A stretch of DNA of 64,000 nucleotides from Saprospiraceae bacterium (lineage in GTDB: Bacteria; Bacteroidota; Bacteroidia; Chitinophagales; Saprospiraceae), in the NCBI GenBank assembly GCA_020848995.1, contig JADLHA010000009.1, positions 20,676-84,675 on the forward strand, in the 5' to 3' direction. This document shows positions 1-8,541 of the stretch, piece after piece (position 1 is the stretch's first letter; every line of letters starts with the position of its first letter). Position numbers and translations under genes: made by a program. Under the pieces are notes generated by a model that saw only the letters and a list, made by a program, of their open reading frames with translations, ran no database searches and was not told the origin of the DNA.

Positions 1-436
1 GCACGTCTATGCCAGGGCCAATGAAATTTTTGCGGATCAATTCGGTAGTATATCTCCGGGTGATGCGCTCCAGTTGGTATTCGTTGTAGAGCTTCGGGTT
101 GATTTTCACGCCGCCTTTGGCACCACCAAACGGAACGTCAACGATTGCGCATTTGTAGGTCATGAGCGCTGCCAGCGCTTCGACTTCTTGCTTGTCGACG
201 TGCTCGTTGTACCGTATGCCCCCTTTGGTTGGGAGGCGGTGGTGGCTGTGCTGTGCCCGGAAAGCATGGATTACCTGTATTTCGTCGCCGATGCGAACGG
301 GAAATTTCATTTCATATACGGCATTGCAAACCTTGATTTGTTCGAGAATGCCCTTGGGAAGTTCCGTATAGGCAGCGGCTTTGTCAAAATTCCGGTTGAC
401 GCTACCCAGGAAGGATTCGGCGTTAGCTTTGCTCAT
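1..436 (-). CDS. gdhA: Glu/Leu/Phe/Val dehydrogenase, N-terminal part (cut by window edge)
   Basis: NAD(P)-dependent glutamate (or branched-chain amino acid) dehydrogenase, which interconverts glutamate and 2-oxoglutarate plus ammonium in the cytosol. About 145 N-terminal codons are visible, and the 3' part lies outside the window. The start of the ELFV dimerisation domain is clear: [11 protein letters not shown] near residues 73-83, then [16 protein letters not shown] near 100-115, which contains the catalytic lysine region and glycine-rich loop. The ATG at 436 overlaps the end of the ccmD-like gene by 14 nt, so it is probably co-transcribed with the cytochrome c maturation genes. Whether glutamate or leucine is preferred cannot be told from this fragment. 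Confidence 0.9.
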   Translation of the reverse strand, partial: MSKANAESFLGSVNRNFDKAAAYTELPKGILEQIKVCNAVYEMKFPVRIGDEIQVIHAFRAQHSHHRLPTKGGIRYNEHVDKQEVEALAALMTYKCAIVDVPFGGAKGGVKINPKLYNEYQLERITRRYTTELIRKNFIGPGIDV

Positions 437-641
437 GATCTGACTTTTTTTCTAGTTTGCTGATTCTGCGCTCCAGGAGAATGAGGAAGGTCACAATTCC
501 GATAAAAATCAGGCTAAGCACCCCGTAGACGACGTAAATTTTGCCAGTCTGTCGCATGAAATCCGCAGGTTCGTGTGGCGAAGTTGCAGAAATCAGCCAG
601 GTCATTGCCCTTATGCCGGTCAGAAGGAAGGTCCCCATCAA
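423..641 (-). CDS. ccmD: CcmD-like small membrane protein of cytochrome c maturation
   Basis: A 72-residue protein with a hydrophobic, signal-like N-terminus, then [16 protein letters not shown] (about residues 27-42), a transmembrane segment (about 36-56), and a basic ISKLEKK tail. This is the layout of Bacteroidota CcmD-family proteins, which help release holo-CcmE from the CcmABC haem exporter. It lies 45 bp after ccmC and overlaps the dehydrogenase start by 14 nt. Family members diverge strongly, so the call rests on the tail pattern plus position. A second ATG directly follows the first, and either could start translation. Confidence 0.75.
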   Translation of the reverse strand: MMGTFLLTGIRAMTWLISATSPHEPADFMRQTGKIYVVYGVLSLIFIGIVTFLILLERRISKLEKKSDHEQS

Positions 642-686
642 AATCCGGCGCGAAATTCTCCCATAATTTCCAAAGAACGTAACATT

Positions 687-1781
687 TTAGAAAATATTCT
701 CCCCTTCATCGAGCCGGATCTCCACGCGATCCACCCGGTAAAGCAAGCTTGCCATCCACAATCCGAGCAACATGAAGCCCACGACCGATGGATAAAAAAT
801 CATGCGGAGTGCATTGTCCATATCATCGGCACCAATGGCAGGATTGCCTCCGCTTCCGGGATGCAAACTATCGGTTAACCTCGGCAGGACAAAAATGAGG
901 GGGATCACGGTGGCCAGGGCAAAAGCATTGTAAGCTGCACTGATGCGTCGCCTGCGGTCGGGATCTTCAATCGAAAGCCGCAATACCCAATAGGCAAGGT
1001 AGATCAACAGCGTTAGTGCCGCCATATTGAGTTTGATGTCCGTCGTCCACCAGGTCTCCCAGGTGTACCGGGCCCAGAGTGAGCCCGTCAGACAACCCAG
1101 CAAACCAAAAAGCATGGCGGTTCGCACCAGGGCGAAAGCCCTCAGGTCAAAATCGACGAGGGGCTGACGCAGGTATCGGAAGCTGTAATATACCGACAGA
1201 GCCAATAAAAGGAACATGGCAAACCACAAGCTAACGTGGAAAAATGTATTTCGAATCGTCTCAACCAGAATGTTGCGGTAGGGAAACCAATGTTTGCGCC
1301 ATTCACTGAATTCAGGACTCCCTCTGGAGGTCCATGCCCTTATGCCTTCTTCTACCTGGATGCTGTCCTGACCAATGATGAGTTTGCCCGGAAGCACCGC
1401 CGGCCCATCGCCGGGTGAGTCGACGATCAGGGTAAATGCTGCAAGTTTTTGGGGATCCGGAAGGAATGCCGGCAGGTCAAACTTCAAACGCAAATGGGTT
1501 GCCGACCGCACGTCTACCGTCGAGGCTGCAAGCAGCAAATCGCCCTCGCGGTGGGGGCTGGCTGGACGGTGCGGCCTGAGGTAAGCGCGCACAGACCCGG
1601 GATCCCGGTCGTAATGACTGTTGTAGGCAAACACTTCGAAGATTGCGGTCGCACCTGCCTGGGAACGCGTCGGACTCAGGTCGACGATCCCATGCTTCAG
1701 CGGGGTGAGCAATCCCCGGTTGAGCACGATCAGGATCAAGGCAGCACCCAGCAGTTTCCACCACAACTTTTTCAGGAACAT
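687..1781 (-). CDS. ccmC: CcmC/CcsA-type haem exporter with large N-terminal extension
   Basis: Integral membrane protein of the cytochrome c maturation haem export complex. The C-terminal half (about residues 180-350) has six membrane segments and the tryptophan-rich haem-handling motif SLWARYTWETWWTTDIK (about 255-271), as in CcmC. The first ~175 residues are unusual: one membrane anchor (about 8-25) followed by a soluble, probably periplasmic domain that E. coli CcmC lacks. This extension has a strand-rich look and also contains a GLLTPLKHG stretch. The gene sits 3 bp downstream of ccmB, and ccmD follows. The family call is secure; the role of the extension is unknown. Confidence 0.88.
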   Translation of the reverse strand: MFLKKLWWKLLGAALILIVLNRGLLTPLKHGIVDLSPTRSQAGATAIFEVFAYNSHYDRDPGSVRAYLRPHRPASPHREGDLLLAASTVDVRSATHLRLKFDLPAFLPDPQKLAAFTLIVDSPGDGPAVLPGKLIIGQDSIQVEEGIRAWTSRGSPEFSEWRKHWFPYRNILVETIRNTFFHVSLWFAMFLLLALSVYYSFRYLRQPLVDFDLRAFALVRTAMLFGLLGCLTGSLWARYTWETWWTTDIKLNMAALTLLIYLAYWVLRLSIEDPDRRRRISAAYNAFALATVIPLIFVLPRLTDSLHPGSGGNPAIGADDMDNALRMIFYPSVVGFMLLGLWMASLLYRVDRVEIRLDEGENIF

Positions 1782-1784
1782 GGT

Positions 1785-2426
1785 TCAAGCTTTCCAGCTC
1801 AAAGGTAAGAGGATTGTAGCCATGGCCAAGGCAAGCAGGTCGATGGCCAATACGGGGATGAGTTTGGTCAACCAGGCTTCGCCACCTGTGAGCAATTCAA
1901 GCGAAGCAGCATAGGCAGAACCCAACAGTGGGAAGCACAGCGGCAGGGAGATCACGATCACCAGCATCTGCCTCGACTGACCGTAGCTCGAAAGAAGGGA
2001 GGTAAAACATCCCAGACAGGCAAATCCCGCGCTGACCAGCGCAAGAAGCACCAACCAAGCCAGTCCACCGGTCCCCGGCACGGGCAACAAGGCGCCTAAA
2101 AGAGTGAGCAGAACCCCACTCAGCAGAAGCAGCAAACCCCACAAATAGCCCAATTTAGCCGAGAACAACATGAGTGGACGCACGAGCTGGCTCGTATAAA
2201 TGCGATACCGGATGTTGTCCTCTTCGTACATCCGGGCCGATGCGAAAAAACAGAGAAAGAGGTAAACGATCCAGAACAGCAAATTCCATTGTGCCGGATG
2301 CACATCGCCCGAAAAGAAATAGCACAGGAAACAAACGCCCGCTAAAAAGCTGAACAGGCCACCCAATTGTGAAGGATTGCGCCACTCGGCCAGGATCTCC
2401 TTACGGACTAGCTGCATGAATTGCAT
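1785..2426 (-). CDS. ccmB: Haem exporter subunit CcmB
   Basis: A 213-residue permease with six hydrophobic segments, beginning with the cytosolic KEILAEWRNPSQLGG signature typical of CcmB. It forms the membrane part of the CcmAB haem ABC exporter used for c-type cytochrome assembly. The ATPase gene ccmA is not adjacent here. The first two in-frame ATGs are at 2426 and 2417. The promoter -7 box TAACTTTG (minus strand, 2439-2432) would start transcription near 2425, so the second ATG (MQLVRKE) is at least as likely as the first. It is first in the ccmB-ccmC-ccmD-gdhA run; c-type cytochromes are encoded at 48482-50793. Confidence 0.9.
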   Translation of the reverse strand: MQFMQLVRKEILAEWRNPSQLGGLFSFLAGVCFLCYFFSGDVHPAQWNLLFWIVYLFLCFFASARMYEEDNIRYRIYTSQLVRPLMLFSAKLGYLWGLLLLLSGVLLTLLGALLPVPGTGGLAWLVLLALVSAGFACLGCFTSLLSSYGQSRQMLVIVISLPLCFPLLGSAYAASLELLTGGEAWLTKLIPVLAIDLLALAMATILLPLSWKA

Positions 2427-2431
2427 TCCCG

Positions 2432-2439
2432 CAAAGTTA
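2432..2439 (-). promoter_or_regulatory. Bacteroidota -7 box TAACTTTG upstream of ccmB
   Basis: An exact TAnnTTTG match on the minus strand, ending 6 nt before the ATG at 2426. The expected transcription start is at or inside the annotated start codon, which suggests a leaderless mRNA or use of the ATG at 2417. Confidence 0.55.
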
Positions 2440-2526
2440 GCCTGAAAATAAAGAGTTTATATAATGATTATATTTAATATATATGCCTATTAAAAATAAT
2501 AACTTACGGATTATAAAAAATCATAA

Positions 2527-2534
2527 TATATTTG
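2527..2534 (+). promoter_or_regulatory. Bacteroidota -7 box TATATTTG upstream of the amidase
   Basis: An exact TAnnTTTG match in a strongly AT-rich stretch (2440-2534). The predicted transcription start is about 2541, 15 nt before the ATG at 2556. This rules out the TTG at 2532, which lies inside the box, as the start codon. Confidence 0.6.
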
Positions 2535-2555
2535 CAATCCACAAACCGTCGCAAC

Positions 2556-4004
2556 ATGGTCAACGTTCGCATTGGGGTTACGCTGTTGCTGTGCCTAGCA
2601 GCCAGTTTCGTCGCAGCCAAGTCCGGGCCTAAATCCAAAGCCAAGCCGTATATCGCTGCCGCTGGCAAAGGCGAAGGCGCTTACGGCCTGTTGCGCCGCT
2701 ACCATTTGCTCGAAGACCCCAACAACGTCGCTCTTTTCTATCGCATCAACAAGCTCAGGTCGGGGCAGAGCCTGGTTGCAGGTAAAAAGTACCAGCTTCC
2801 CATGGATGTGCATCCCTACGATGGGAGAAGCATACGCTCAAGCACGGGAGTTTCCGATTACGACAAGGCCAAGCGCATCGAGCGATTTAACGTTCATTTC
2901 CGCAAATCGCTGGGATTGAGGCCCGATCTCAGCAAGGAAGGCAAGGTGTACGTTCCGCGCAGTGAACGCGTACTAAAGGGTTGGGAGGAGGAGACGCCCT
3001 CTTCAGCCCTGGTTTCAAACGCGCGTTCGGAATCCAGCCGGAACGCTGAATTGCCCTCGCGGCGTGTAGGCAAGAGACCGGGCCAACGGTCGTTGGCTGC
3101 GGACGACCGCCGCAGGGAGCAATATTTGATCGCAGGGGTCGGAGGCAGCACTTCCCTGATAGACCCCGTTGCAGAACGACGCTTGCTCCCGGAAGAAATT
3201 GCCATTGAGGCGCCGGAATCCATTACTGCCGGCATGAGTTTCGGAAGCGCCCGAAAAATCTCGACTACCCTTTTGGATGTTCCGCTATTTGGTGCTGGGT
3301 ACTCCCGAGTTGAACGATTGAATGAATCGCTAAAAAACCAGGTGTTTTACATCGTTCCGGGCCATGGAGGGCCCGATCCGGGTGCCATGGCTAAAAACGT
3401 CGATGGCCAATACACCATCTGCGAAGACGAATACGCTTATGACGTCAGCTTGCGCCTAGCCAGGAAGCTCATGGAAGCCGGAGCCCGGGTTTATGTCATC
3501 GTCGAAGACAAAAATGATGGAATTCGCGATGAGAAGTACCTGGACTGTGATACGGACGAGAAGCTTTTCGGAGGTCACAAAATCCCTTCCAGCCAGAAGA
3601 AACGCTTGCGTCAGGGCATTTCAAAGGTCAATGCCTTGTACGAGAATTACCGCAAAAAGGGATTTTCAAAACAGTGGATGGTGTCCATTCACATCGATGC
3701 ACAGAGTGAGACCAACCGTCAGGATGTATTTTTTTACTATCAGTCTGAGAGTGCGGATAGCAAGAACAAAGCCGTGGATATTCAGAACGTATTTGAAGAA
3801 AAGTATCAAGTTTACCGCAAATCTCGCGAGTACGACGGCACCGTCAGCGCAAGGCCGTTGTATGTCGTGCGCAACTCCAAGCCTGAGCCCATTTTCATTG
3901 AACTGGCCAACATCCACAACCCTGAAGATCGCCAACGCATCTTAGTGCCCCGCAACCGGGAGTTGCTCGCGAGTTGGATCGCAGAGGGGTTCATGATGCC
4001 TTAG
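2556..4004 (+). CDS. Secreted LysM/N-acetylmuramoyl-L-alanine amidase
   Basis: A 482-residue cell-wall hydrolase that cleaves the amide between muramic acid and the stem peptide. It has a signal peptide (about 1-22, ending VAAKS), a LysM-like segment (about 35-85), a polar linker rich in Ser/Arg/Glu (about 130-260), and a C-terminal Amidase_3 domain (about 262-480). Zinc ligands and the catalytic residue are visible: H270 (VPGHGGPDPG), E290-E292 (CEDEYAYDV), H379 (SIHID) and E449 (FIELAN). The start at 2556 is chosen because the -7 box overlaps the upstream TTG. It converges tail to tail with the LuxE-like gene, 5 bp away. Role: cell separation or wall turnover (inference). Confidence 0.9.
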   Translation: MVNVRIGVTLLLCLAASFVAAKSGPKSKAKPYIAAAGKGEGAYGLLRRYHLLEDPNNVALFYRINKLRSGQSLVAGKKYQLPMDVHPYDGRSIRSSTGVSDYDKAKRIERFNVHFRKSLGLRPDLSKEGKVYVPRSERVLKGWEEETPSSALVSNARSESSRNAELPSRRVGKRPGQRSLAADDRRREQYLIAGVGGSTSLIDPVAERRLLPEEIAIEAPESITAGMSFGSARKISTTLLDVPLFGAGYSRVERLNESLKNQVFYIVPGHGGPDPGAMAKNVDGQYTICEDEYAYDVSLRLARKLMEAGARVYVIVEDKNDGIRDEKYLDCDTDEKLFGGHKIPSSQKKRLRQGISKVNALYENYRKKGFSKQWMVSIHIDAQSETNRQDVFFYYQSESADSKNKAVDIQNVFEEKYQVYRKSREYDGTVSARPLYVVRNSKPEPIFIELANIHNPEDRQRILVPRNRELLASWIAEGFMMP

Positions 4005-4009
4005 TCCCA

Positions 4010-5029
4010 TCACGATTCGTCGTACATGAGGGCGCAGCCTCTGAGTTCGGCGTCGTCGGCTCTACCGAGTAGCTCCAGTTTTCCATCGTCCCTGATTATG
4101 CCCATATCGCCCGTTCGAAGGAAGGCACAGGAATGCAGGTTCGCGAGGTCAATGATTTGAATGCGCCCCCGCTGGCCCCTTGCTGCAGGCTTTCCAGGAA
4201 CAAACGGATCCTCCACCATAAAACGCAAGGTGGCTCCGGGAGAAAAGCCCGATCCTTCGTCTGCATAGGCCTGGCTGGTCATTTCCGTCATGCCATATTC
4301 TGAAAATATGCGAACCCCTCCCAAGTGCTGTTTCAAGGAAGCGGTAAATTCCAAGGTAGCCATTTCCCGCTTTCGCCCTTTCATCCCCCCCGTTTCGACG
4401 ATCCACAGCGATTCGCAGCAGGCGGGAAACTGTTCTGCAAAGTCGAGCAGGGCAAACCGCACGCCAAAGAGCATTTTTTGTAAGCCCGCTTTACTCTTTT
4501 GCTGCAGCGCCTTGGCCAAGCCGTCAAAATCCCGGATAAAAAACGACGCATCCGGGTCCCTGCCCACATATTGAACGAAATGCTTGAGCATTTCCACCAG
4601 TGAGGCGTTTGGCCGCTCGAGGTAGCCTGGGAGCAGTGCGTAGAGTTCATAGCCGCGCATCCCTCCAAAGCGCTCTTCGAAGCAAAGCCGGGCGACCTGA
4701 TGGTACCATCTGAGTGAGCGCATCAGGTGTCTCGCCGGAAAAGCGCCGGTAGTACCGCTGGACAAAAACGTTTTTTCTTCTGACCAGGACCCCGTTTTGA
4801 TTTCCCGTCGGGTGAACACTTCGACGGGAAGCATGGGTATTTCCGTTACGGCCTCAACTGATTCCGGGCGGATGCCGAGCAAACTAAGGTATTCCCGGTA
4901 AACGGGATTCTCTTCAGCCTGCCAACGGAAGAGTTCGAGCGAGAGCTCGTCGAAATTTTGACCATTGGAATGCAATAATTTATCTCCAAATGCGGCTATA
5001 TTCACGTTTATGCGCACTTTACGATGCAA
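4010..5029 (-). CDS. LuxE/PaaK-like acyl-activating protein
   Basis: A 339-residue member of the LuxE acyl-protein synthetase branch of the adenylate-forming superfamily. Visible marks are FLSSGTTG (about residues 88-95, the phosphate-binding loop), FSEYGMTEMTSQAY (about 237-250) and LRTGDMG near 305. LuxE activates fatty acids in luciferase systems, but Bacteroidota carry stand-alone homologues of unknown substrate, so no pathway is assigned. Its 5' end overlaps the start of the divergent lipoprotein gene by 20 nt. The true start may be one of the in-frame GTGs a few codons inside (for example 5017 or 5005). Confidence 0.8.
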   Translation of the reverse strand: MHRKVRINVNIAAFGDKLLHSNGQNFDELSLELFRWQAEENPVYREYLSLLGIRPESVEAVTEIPMLPVEVFTRREIKTGSWSEEKTFLSSGTTGAFPARHLMRSLRWYHQVARLCFEERFGGMRGYELYALLPGYLERPNASLVEMLKHFVQYVGRDPDASFFIRDFDGLAKALQQKSKAGLQKMLFGVRFALLDFAEQFPACCESLWIVETGGMKGRKREMATLEFTASLKQHLGGVRIFSEYGMTEMTSQAYADEGSGFSPGATLRFMVEDPFVPGKPAARGQRGRIQIIDLANLHSCAFLRTGDMGIIRDDGKLELLGRADDAELRGCALMYDES

Positions 5030-5522
5030 TGTACGGCAGAACCTCGCTATCGTCGTGGTCCCCTTACTGCTCGGGCTCCTGTTCAGCTGTGAGCCATCGG
5101 GAAAGGGAGATGCCGTCCCACAATTGGTTTACAGAGGCGCCAGCAAAACCATCCTTCAGCAGGGAGACTTGAATCAGGATTCGCTATGGCTGTTGTTCGA
5201 CTTTGAAGACGGAGATGGCGACCTAGGTTTTGGCAGCGGCGATCCCTCGGCAGAAGTCTATTTGTGGGATGAGCGCACCGGAAATCTGCACAACGCATTC
5301 AAATTGCCGGACCTTCCTCCATCCGGAGGATCCTCTCAGAAAGGCAGTTTGCGTTTACTGGTGTTTACAACCTGCTGCCTATTTCCAGACAACATCCCCC
5401 CTTGTAGCGCTCCGCCCCAATACCCAACGGACAGTCTGCGATTCAGCGCTTACCTCACCGACCGGGCCGGGCACCAAAGCCCTCGCGTTTTCTCAGACCG
5501 CATTGAGCTGAGGTGCCAGTGA
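5010..5522 (+). CDS. Hypothetical lipoprotein
   Basis: A 170-residue protein with a lipoprotein signal: basic MRTLRCNVRQ, a hydrophobic core and LLFSC with Cys at about residue 27. The start at 5010 fits this signal better than an ORF start 15 codons upstream. The mature part has an acidic DFEDGDGDLGFG stretch (about 70-81) of the kind seen in Bacteroidota lipoproteins of unknown function, and several cysteines near 130-145. I cannot assign a role. It overlaps the divergent LuxE-like gene head to head, so both promoters lie within or very near coding sequence. Confidence 0.75.
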   Translation: MRTLRCNVRQNLAIVVVPLLLGLLFSCEPSGKGDAVPQLVYRGASKTILQQGDLNQDSLWLLFDFEDGDGDLGFGSGDPSAEVYLWDERTGNLHNAFKLPDLPPSGGSSQKGSLRLLVFTTCCLFPDNIPPCSAPPQYPTDSLRFSAYLTDRAGHQSPRVFSDRIELRCQ

Positions 5523-5767
5523 GCAGACGAAAATGGATTGCGGTCATTTGTTCCGCAGGCTGGCCATAAGGCCGATTTTGCAAATCCTAAACTTAGGGCT
5601 GGAGGTTCAGGTAAGAGCCAGAGAAAATCCATGAATACATCGAAGTTCAGAAGTTGGATGATGCGCTCAACTCCTGAAGTTATAAATAAAAATATGCAAT
5701 GGAACGGGCCGGGGTGCCATGCATTGCGCCTTTCGAACTTGGGCATGGAGAAAGAAAACAGTCGATG

Positions 5768-6442
5768 TCAGCCCTTTGACAGCACGTCGGTCTGTGCCTT
5801 TTGATGATCTTCCAGGAATTTCTGAAGTCCGGAATCGGTAAGAGGATGTTTGAGCAGGCTTAGAATGGCATCCAGCGGACACGTAACCACGTCGGCGCCG
5901 ACTTTGGCTGCTTCGACAATGTGCAAGCCATTTCTGATGGAGGCAGCAAGAATTTCCGTTTCGAAAGCCTGTAGCGAATAAATGTCGAAAATGTCGGAGA
6001 TCAGTTGCATGCCATCCCAACTGGTATCGTCAATCCGGCCAATGAAGGGAGAAACATAAGTGGCTCCAGCCTTGGCGGCCAGCAATGCCTGTCCAGCGCT
6101 AAAAACCAGGGTGCAGTTGGTTTTGATGCCCATCCCGGTGAGCGTGCTGATTGCGCGAACGCCATCCCGGATCATGGGGATCTTCACTACGATGTTCTCG
6201 GCGATTTCAGCAAGCGCTCTGGCCTCTTTAAGCATTCCTTTGTAATCGGTCGAAATGACTTCAGCGCTCACATCTCCGGAAACCAGGTCGCAAATTTTCC
6301 GGTAATGCCGGTAAATATTTTGTCGCCCGGTAATTCCCTCCTTGGCCATTAAGCTGGGATTGGTGGTTACACCGTCGAGTATCCCGAGGTCTTTAGCCTC
6401 CTGGATGTGTTCGATCTTGGCCGTGTCGATAAAGAATTTCAT
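5768..6442 (-). CDS. fsa: Fructose-6-phosphate aldolase / small transaldolase (TalC/FSA family)
   Basis: A 224-residue TIM-barrel class I aldolase of the short transaldolase subfamily. It begins MKFFIDTAKIEHI and has the family block DGVTTNPSL (about 24-32), the Schiff-base lysine in NIVVKIPM (about residue 86), and TLVFSAGQALLAAKAGA near 110. Its length matches FSA/TalC (about 215-225), whereas classical transaldolase has about 317. Members act either as transaldolase in the pentose phosphate pathway or as fructose-6-phosphate aldolase, and sequence alone does not decide which. The start at 6442 is chosen over the ORF extension because family members begin MKFFIDTA. A -7 box lies at 6556-6563. 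Confidence 0.9.
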   Translation of the reverse strand: MKFFIDTAKIEHIQEAKDLGILDGVTTNPSLMAKEGITGRQNIYRHYRKICDLVSGDVSAEVISTDYKGMLKEARALAEIAENIVVKIPMIRDGVRAISTLTGMGIKTNCTLVFSAGQALLAAKAGATYVSPFIGRIDDTSWDGMQLISDIFDIYSLQAFETEILAASIRNGLHIVEAAKVGADVVTCPLDAILSLLKHPLTDSGLQKFLEDHQKAQTDVLSKG

Positions 6443-6555
6443 TGGAGGGAATTTGGCAGAAAATGTAAGAGCCCATCGCACCGCTCGACCATCTGCCCTT
6501 GCTGCATTTCTGCCCTGGGGGATTCAACGGGAGCTGGTCGTGAACTCTTACGGTG

Positions 6556-6563
6556 CAAAAATA
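6556..6563 (-). promoter_or_regulatory. Bacteroidota -7 box TATTTTTG upstream of the FSA gene
   Basis: An exact TAnnTTTG match on the minus strand in the 217-bp gap between the pseudouridine synthase and the aldolase gene. It implies about a 110-nt leader. Confidence 0.45.
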
Positions 6564-6659
6564 CGCGAATTGCGAAGTGCCAGATGTCAAAGTTCTCCCA
6601 GCGGGCGTCGATTCCCGGTTACACTCATCGCAAATGCCTGACTGTCATTGTTTTGCCGG

Positions 6660-7361
6660 TCAGGAGGGCCTGCGAGGAAAAAAGCCGGCAAAAGGTCTCC
6701 AAATGCTTCCGAGCGCCGGATACGTTCGGAGACTAACCGGTTCATGCGTTACAGGGTGCTCAAAATCAAGCGAATAAGCAAACAGTGCCAGGGAATTTCC
6801 GGCATCGGTGCGCGCAGCTCCATACTTTGAGTCGGCGAAGATCGGACAAGATTCAAAGGCCAACTGGGCACGGATCTGGTGTGACCGGCCCGTCTCCAAG
6901 GCAATTTCGAGCAAGGACCTGCCATCGACGTTCGCCAGGACGCGATACCGCAATGCGCAACGCTTGGTTCCTTCTTTGGGCATCGCATATACGCGGCTTT
7001 TATTCTTTTTTTCGTCCTTTTCAATGTAGTGTTGCCATTCCCCCTGCTCAGCACCGGGATACCCCTCGCAAACGACCAGGTATTTTTTTGCTATGCCTCC
7101 CTGCAACATCATTTTGTGCAGTCGTTCTGCAGCCTTGGAAGTCTTAGAAAAGATGAGGAGCCCCCCTACCGGTCGATCCAGCCGGTGAATCAGGGCGAGG
7201 TAAACATTTCCCGGTTTCTGGTATTTACTTTTGAGGTGGGCCTTGAGCAGGTCAAACAAATTGGGATCTCCCGTATGGTCCCCCTGCGAAAGCAGCCCAA
7301 CGGGCTTGTTTACGACGAGCAAGTGGTTGTCTTCATAAATGGTCAGCTGATCGAGGTCCAT
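6660..7361 (-). CDS. RluA-family RNA pseudouridine synthase
   Basis: A 233-residue pseudouridine synthase that isomerises uridine in rRNA or tRNA. The catalytic block ALIHRLDRPVGG (about residues 48-59) carries the active-site Asp, followed by the LLIFSKTSKAAERL segment and the RSHQIRAQL motif near 160. There is no S4 domain, so it resembles the short RluA/RluC-like enzymes; the target nucleotide is not predictable. The ATG at 7361 (MDLDQLTIYEDN) is chosen because the family N-terminus starts there and the longer ORF would run through the divergent mqnD gene. Only 5 bp separate the two start codons. Confidence 0.88.
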   Translation of the reverse strand: MDLDQLTIYEDNHLLVVNKPVGLLSQGDHTGDPNLFDLLKAHLKSKYQKPGNVYLALIHRLDRPVGGLLIFSKTSKAAERLHKMMLQGGIAKKYLVVCEGYPGAEQGEWQHYIEKDEKKNKSRVYAMPKEGTKRCALRYRVLANVDGRSLLEIALETGRSHQIRAQLAFESCPIFADSKYGAARTDAGNSLALFAYSLDFEHPVTHEPVSLRTYPALGSIWRPFAGFFPRRPS

Positions 7362-7366
7362 ACAAG

Positions 7367-8197
7367 ATGTTATCAAGCTTAAAAGTAGCAATTTCCCCCT
7401 GCCCCAACGACACCTATGTCTTTGGGCCGTGGCTGCTCGGGCTGACGGGTGAGCCCGCTCCGAATCTGTCTGCAGTAGATTTTTGCGACATCCAGGAGCT
7501 GAATTCCCTTGCATTGAAGGGCGAACATGACCTGATCAAAATTAGCGCCGTCATGGTTCCCCGCATTTCTGATGTTTACCAGGTAATGCACTGCGGCGCG
7601 GCACTTGGAGATGACTGCGGTCCCCTGCTCGTTGCAAGATCTCCGGAAATTGCCCGGCGGGGAAACTGGCGCGTGGCACTGCCCGGAGCCGACACCACGG
7701 CGAGTTACCTCTTTCACTCTGCTTTTCCGGGAGTTAACGATCGTGTAGATGTAGTGTTTTCAGAGGTTGAAAAAGCGGTGCTCTCCGGAGCGGCAGATGT
7801 CGGCGTTCTCATCCATGAAACGCGCTTCAACTATGCTGATAAAGGGCTTCACCTTGTAACCGACCTCGGAGCACTCTGGACCCAAAGGAGCGGCACCCCG
7901 ATACCCCTTGGACTGATCGCCATCCGGCGCAATCTACCCGAGTCTGCCAAAGCCCTCGTTGCAGCGGCATTGTCCTCGAGCATACTCCTGGCTAAGGTTG
8001 GAGGAAGTGCCCTGGAGGACTTCATTCGCAGTCATGCCGCCGAAATGGACGACGAGGCCATTCGCAAGCACATTGCTCTCTACGTCAACTACTATACCCG
8101 CAATCTGGGCATAATAGGAGAAAAAGCCGTCCGCACTTTGGCAGCCTGCGTTGCTCCCGAGCGGGAGCTGCCCCCGGACCTGTTTTACCACATTTAA
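7367..8197 (+). CDS. mqnD: 1,4-dihydroxy-6-naphthoate synthase (futalosine menaquinone pathway)
   Basis: A 276-residue periplasmic-binding-protein-fold enzyme that releases 1,4-dihydroxy-6-naphthoate from cyclic dehypoxanthinyl futalosine. Family marks are the N-terminal ISPCPNDTYVFGPW (about 9-22), the LIKISAVMV strand near 57, and SGTPIPLGLIAI near 172. Its presence implies that menaquinone is made by the futalosine route and not by the MenFDHCEB route. No other mqn gene is in the window. The start codon lies 5 bp from that of the divergent pseudouridine synthase. Confidence 0.93.
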   Translation: MLSSLKVAISPCPNDTYVFGPWLLGLTGEPAPNLSAVDFCDIQELNSLALKGEHDLIKISAVMVPRISDVYQVMHCGAALGDDCGPLLVARSPEIARRGNWRVALPGADTTASYLFHSAFPGVNDRVDVVFSEVEKAVLSGAADVGVLIHETRFNYADKGLHLVTDLGALWTQRSGTPIPLGLIAIRRNLPESAKALVAAALSSSILLAKVGGSALEDFIRSHAAEMDDEAIRKHIALYVNYYTRNLGIIGEKAVRTLAACVAPERELPPDLFYHI

Positions 8198-8391
8198 CTC
8201 AATGAGGAAGTTCCCTCCGGGGCCGGAGGGCATGAGATGAATTGGCGCAACAGTGTCCGCTTTATAAGTTATAATTAATATTTAAATGTGTATTATATTA
8301 AATATAAATTATTTACACATTAAATATAAAATATCTTTATAAATACTTATAAAAAAGGTATATACATATGTAAGTTTTTCATCATTTATAT

Positions 8392-8399
8392 TACATTTG
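8392..8399 (+). promoter_or_regulatory. Bacteroidota -7 box TACATTTG driving small-RNA candidate 1
   Basis: An exact TAnnTTTG match at the end of the AT-rich block. The predicted transcription start is about 8406, and no protein gene follows before the terminator-like hairpin. Confidence 0.5.
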
Positions 8400-8405
8400 C
8401 AATGT

Positions 8406-8470
8406 GTAAGTTTTGGTTATTTAATGTAAAATTCGTTTTTGCTCGTGAAACGTCACGAGCATTTTTGTTT
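8406..8470 (+). ncRNA. Candidate small RNA 1, about 65 nt
   Basis: A short transcript predicted from the TACATTTG box to a hairpin followed by a T-rich tail. It begins close to the 17-nt box GTTTTGGTTATTTAATG (8410-8426), then a short T-rich linker, then the hairpin GCTCGTG/CACGAGC (8441-8460) and ATTTTTGTTT. It contains no sensible ORF. The second cassette 168 nt downstream repeats the box with one mismatch. Expression is inferred only. Confidence 0.4.
8441..8470 (+). terminator. Terminator-like hairpin 1
   Basis: Arms GCTCGTG (8441-8447) and CACGAGC (8454-8460) with a 6-nt loop, followed by a T-rich tail. Confidence 0.6.
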
Positions 8471-8541
8471 ATGGCCCTTCGCTTGTAGCGTTTCCTCCGT
8501 TTACGCTCACTTCAAAGGTTTCGAACCGATCGCCGCAAAGT

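Noticed and set aside
74..463. 129-codon plus-strand ORF at the window start
   Set aside because: It is the shadow of the glutamate dehydrogenase gene, whose conserved motifs are clear on the minus strand.
2532..2555. TTG at 2532 as start of the amidase
   Set aside because: It lies inside the TATATTTG promoter box, so it would not be transcribed; the ATG at 2556 also gives a proper signal peptide.
8515..8535. GGTTTCGAACC-like sequence as a tRNA T-arm
   Set aside because: No acceptor, D or anticodon stem can be formed around it.
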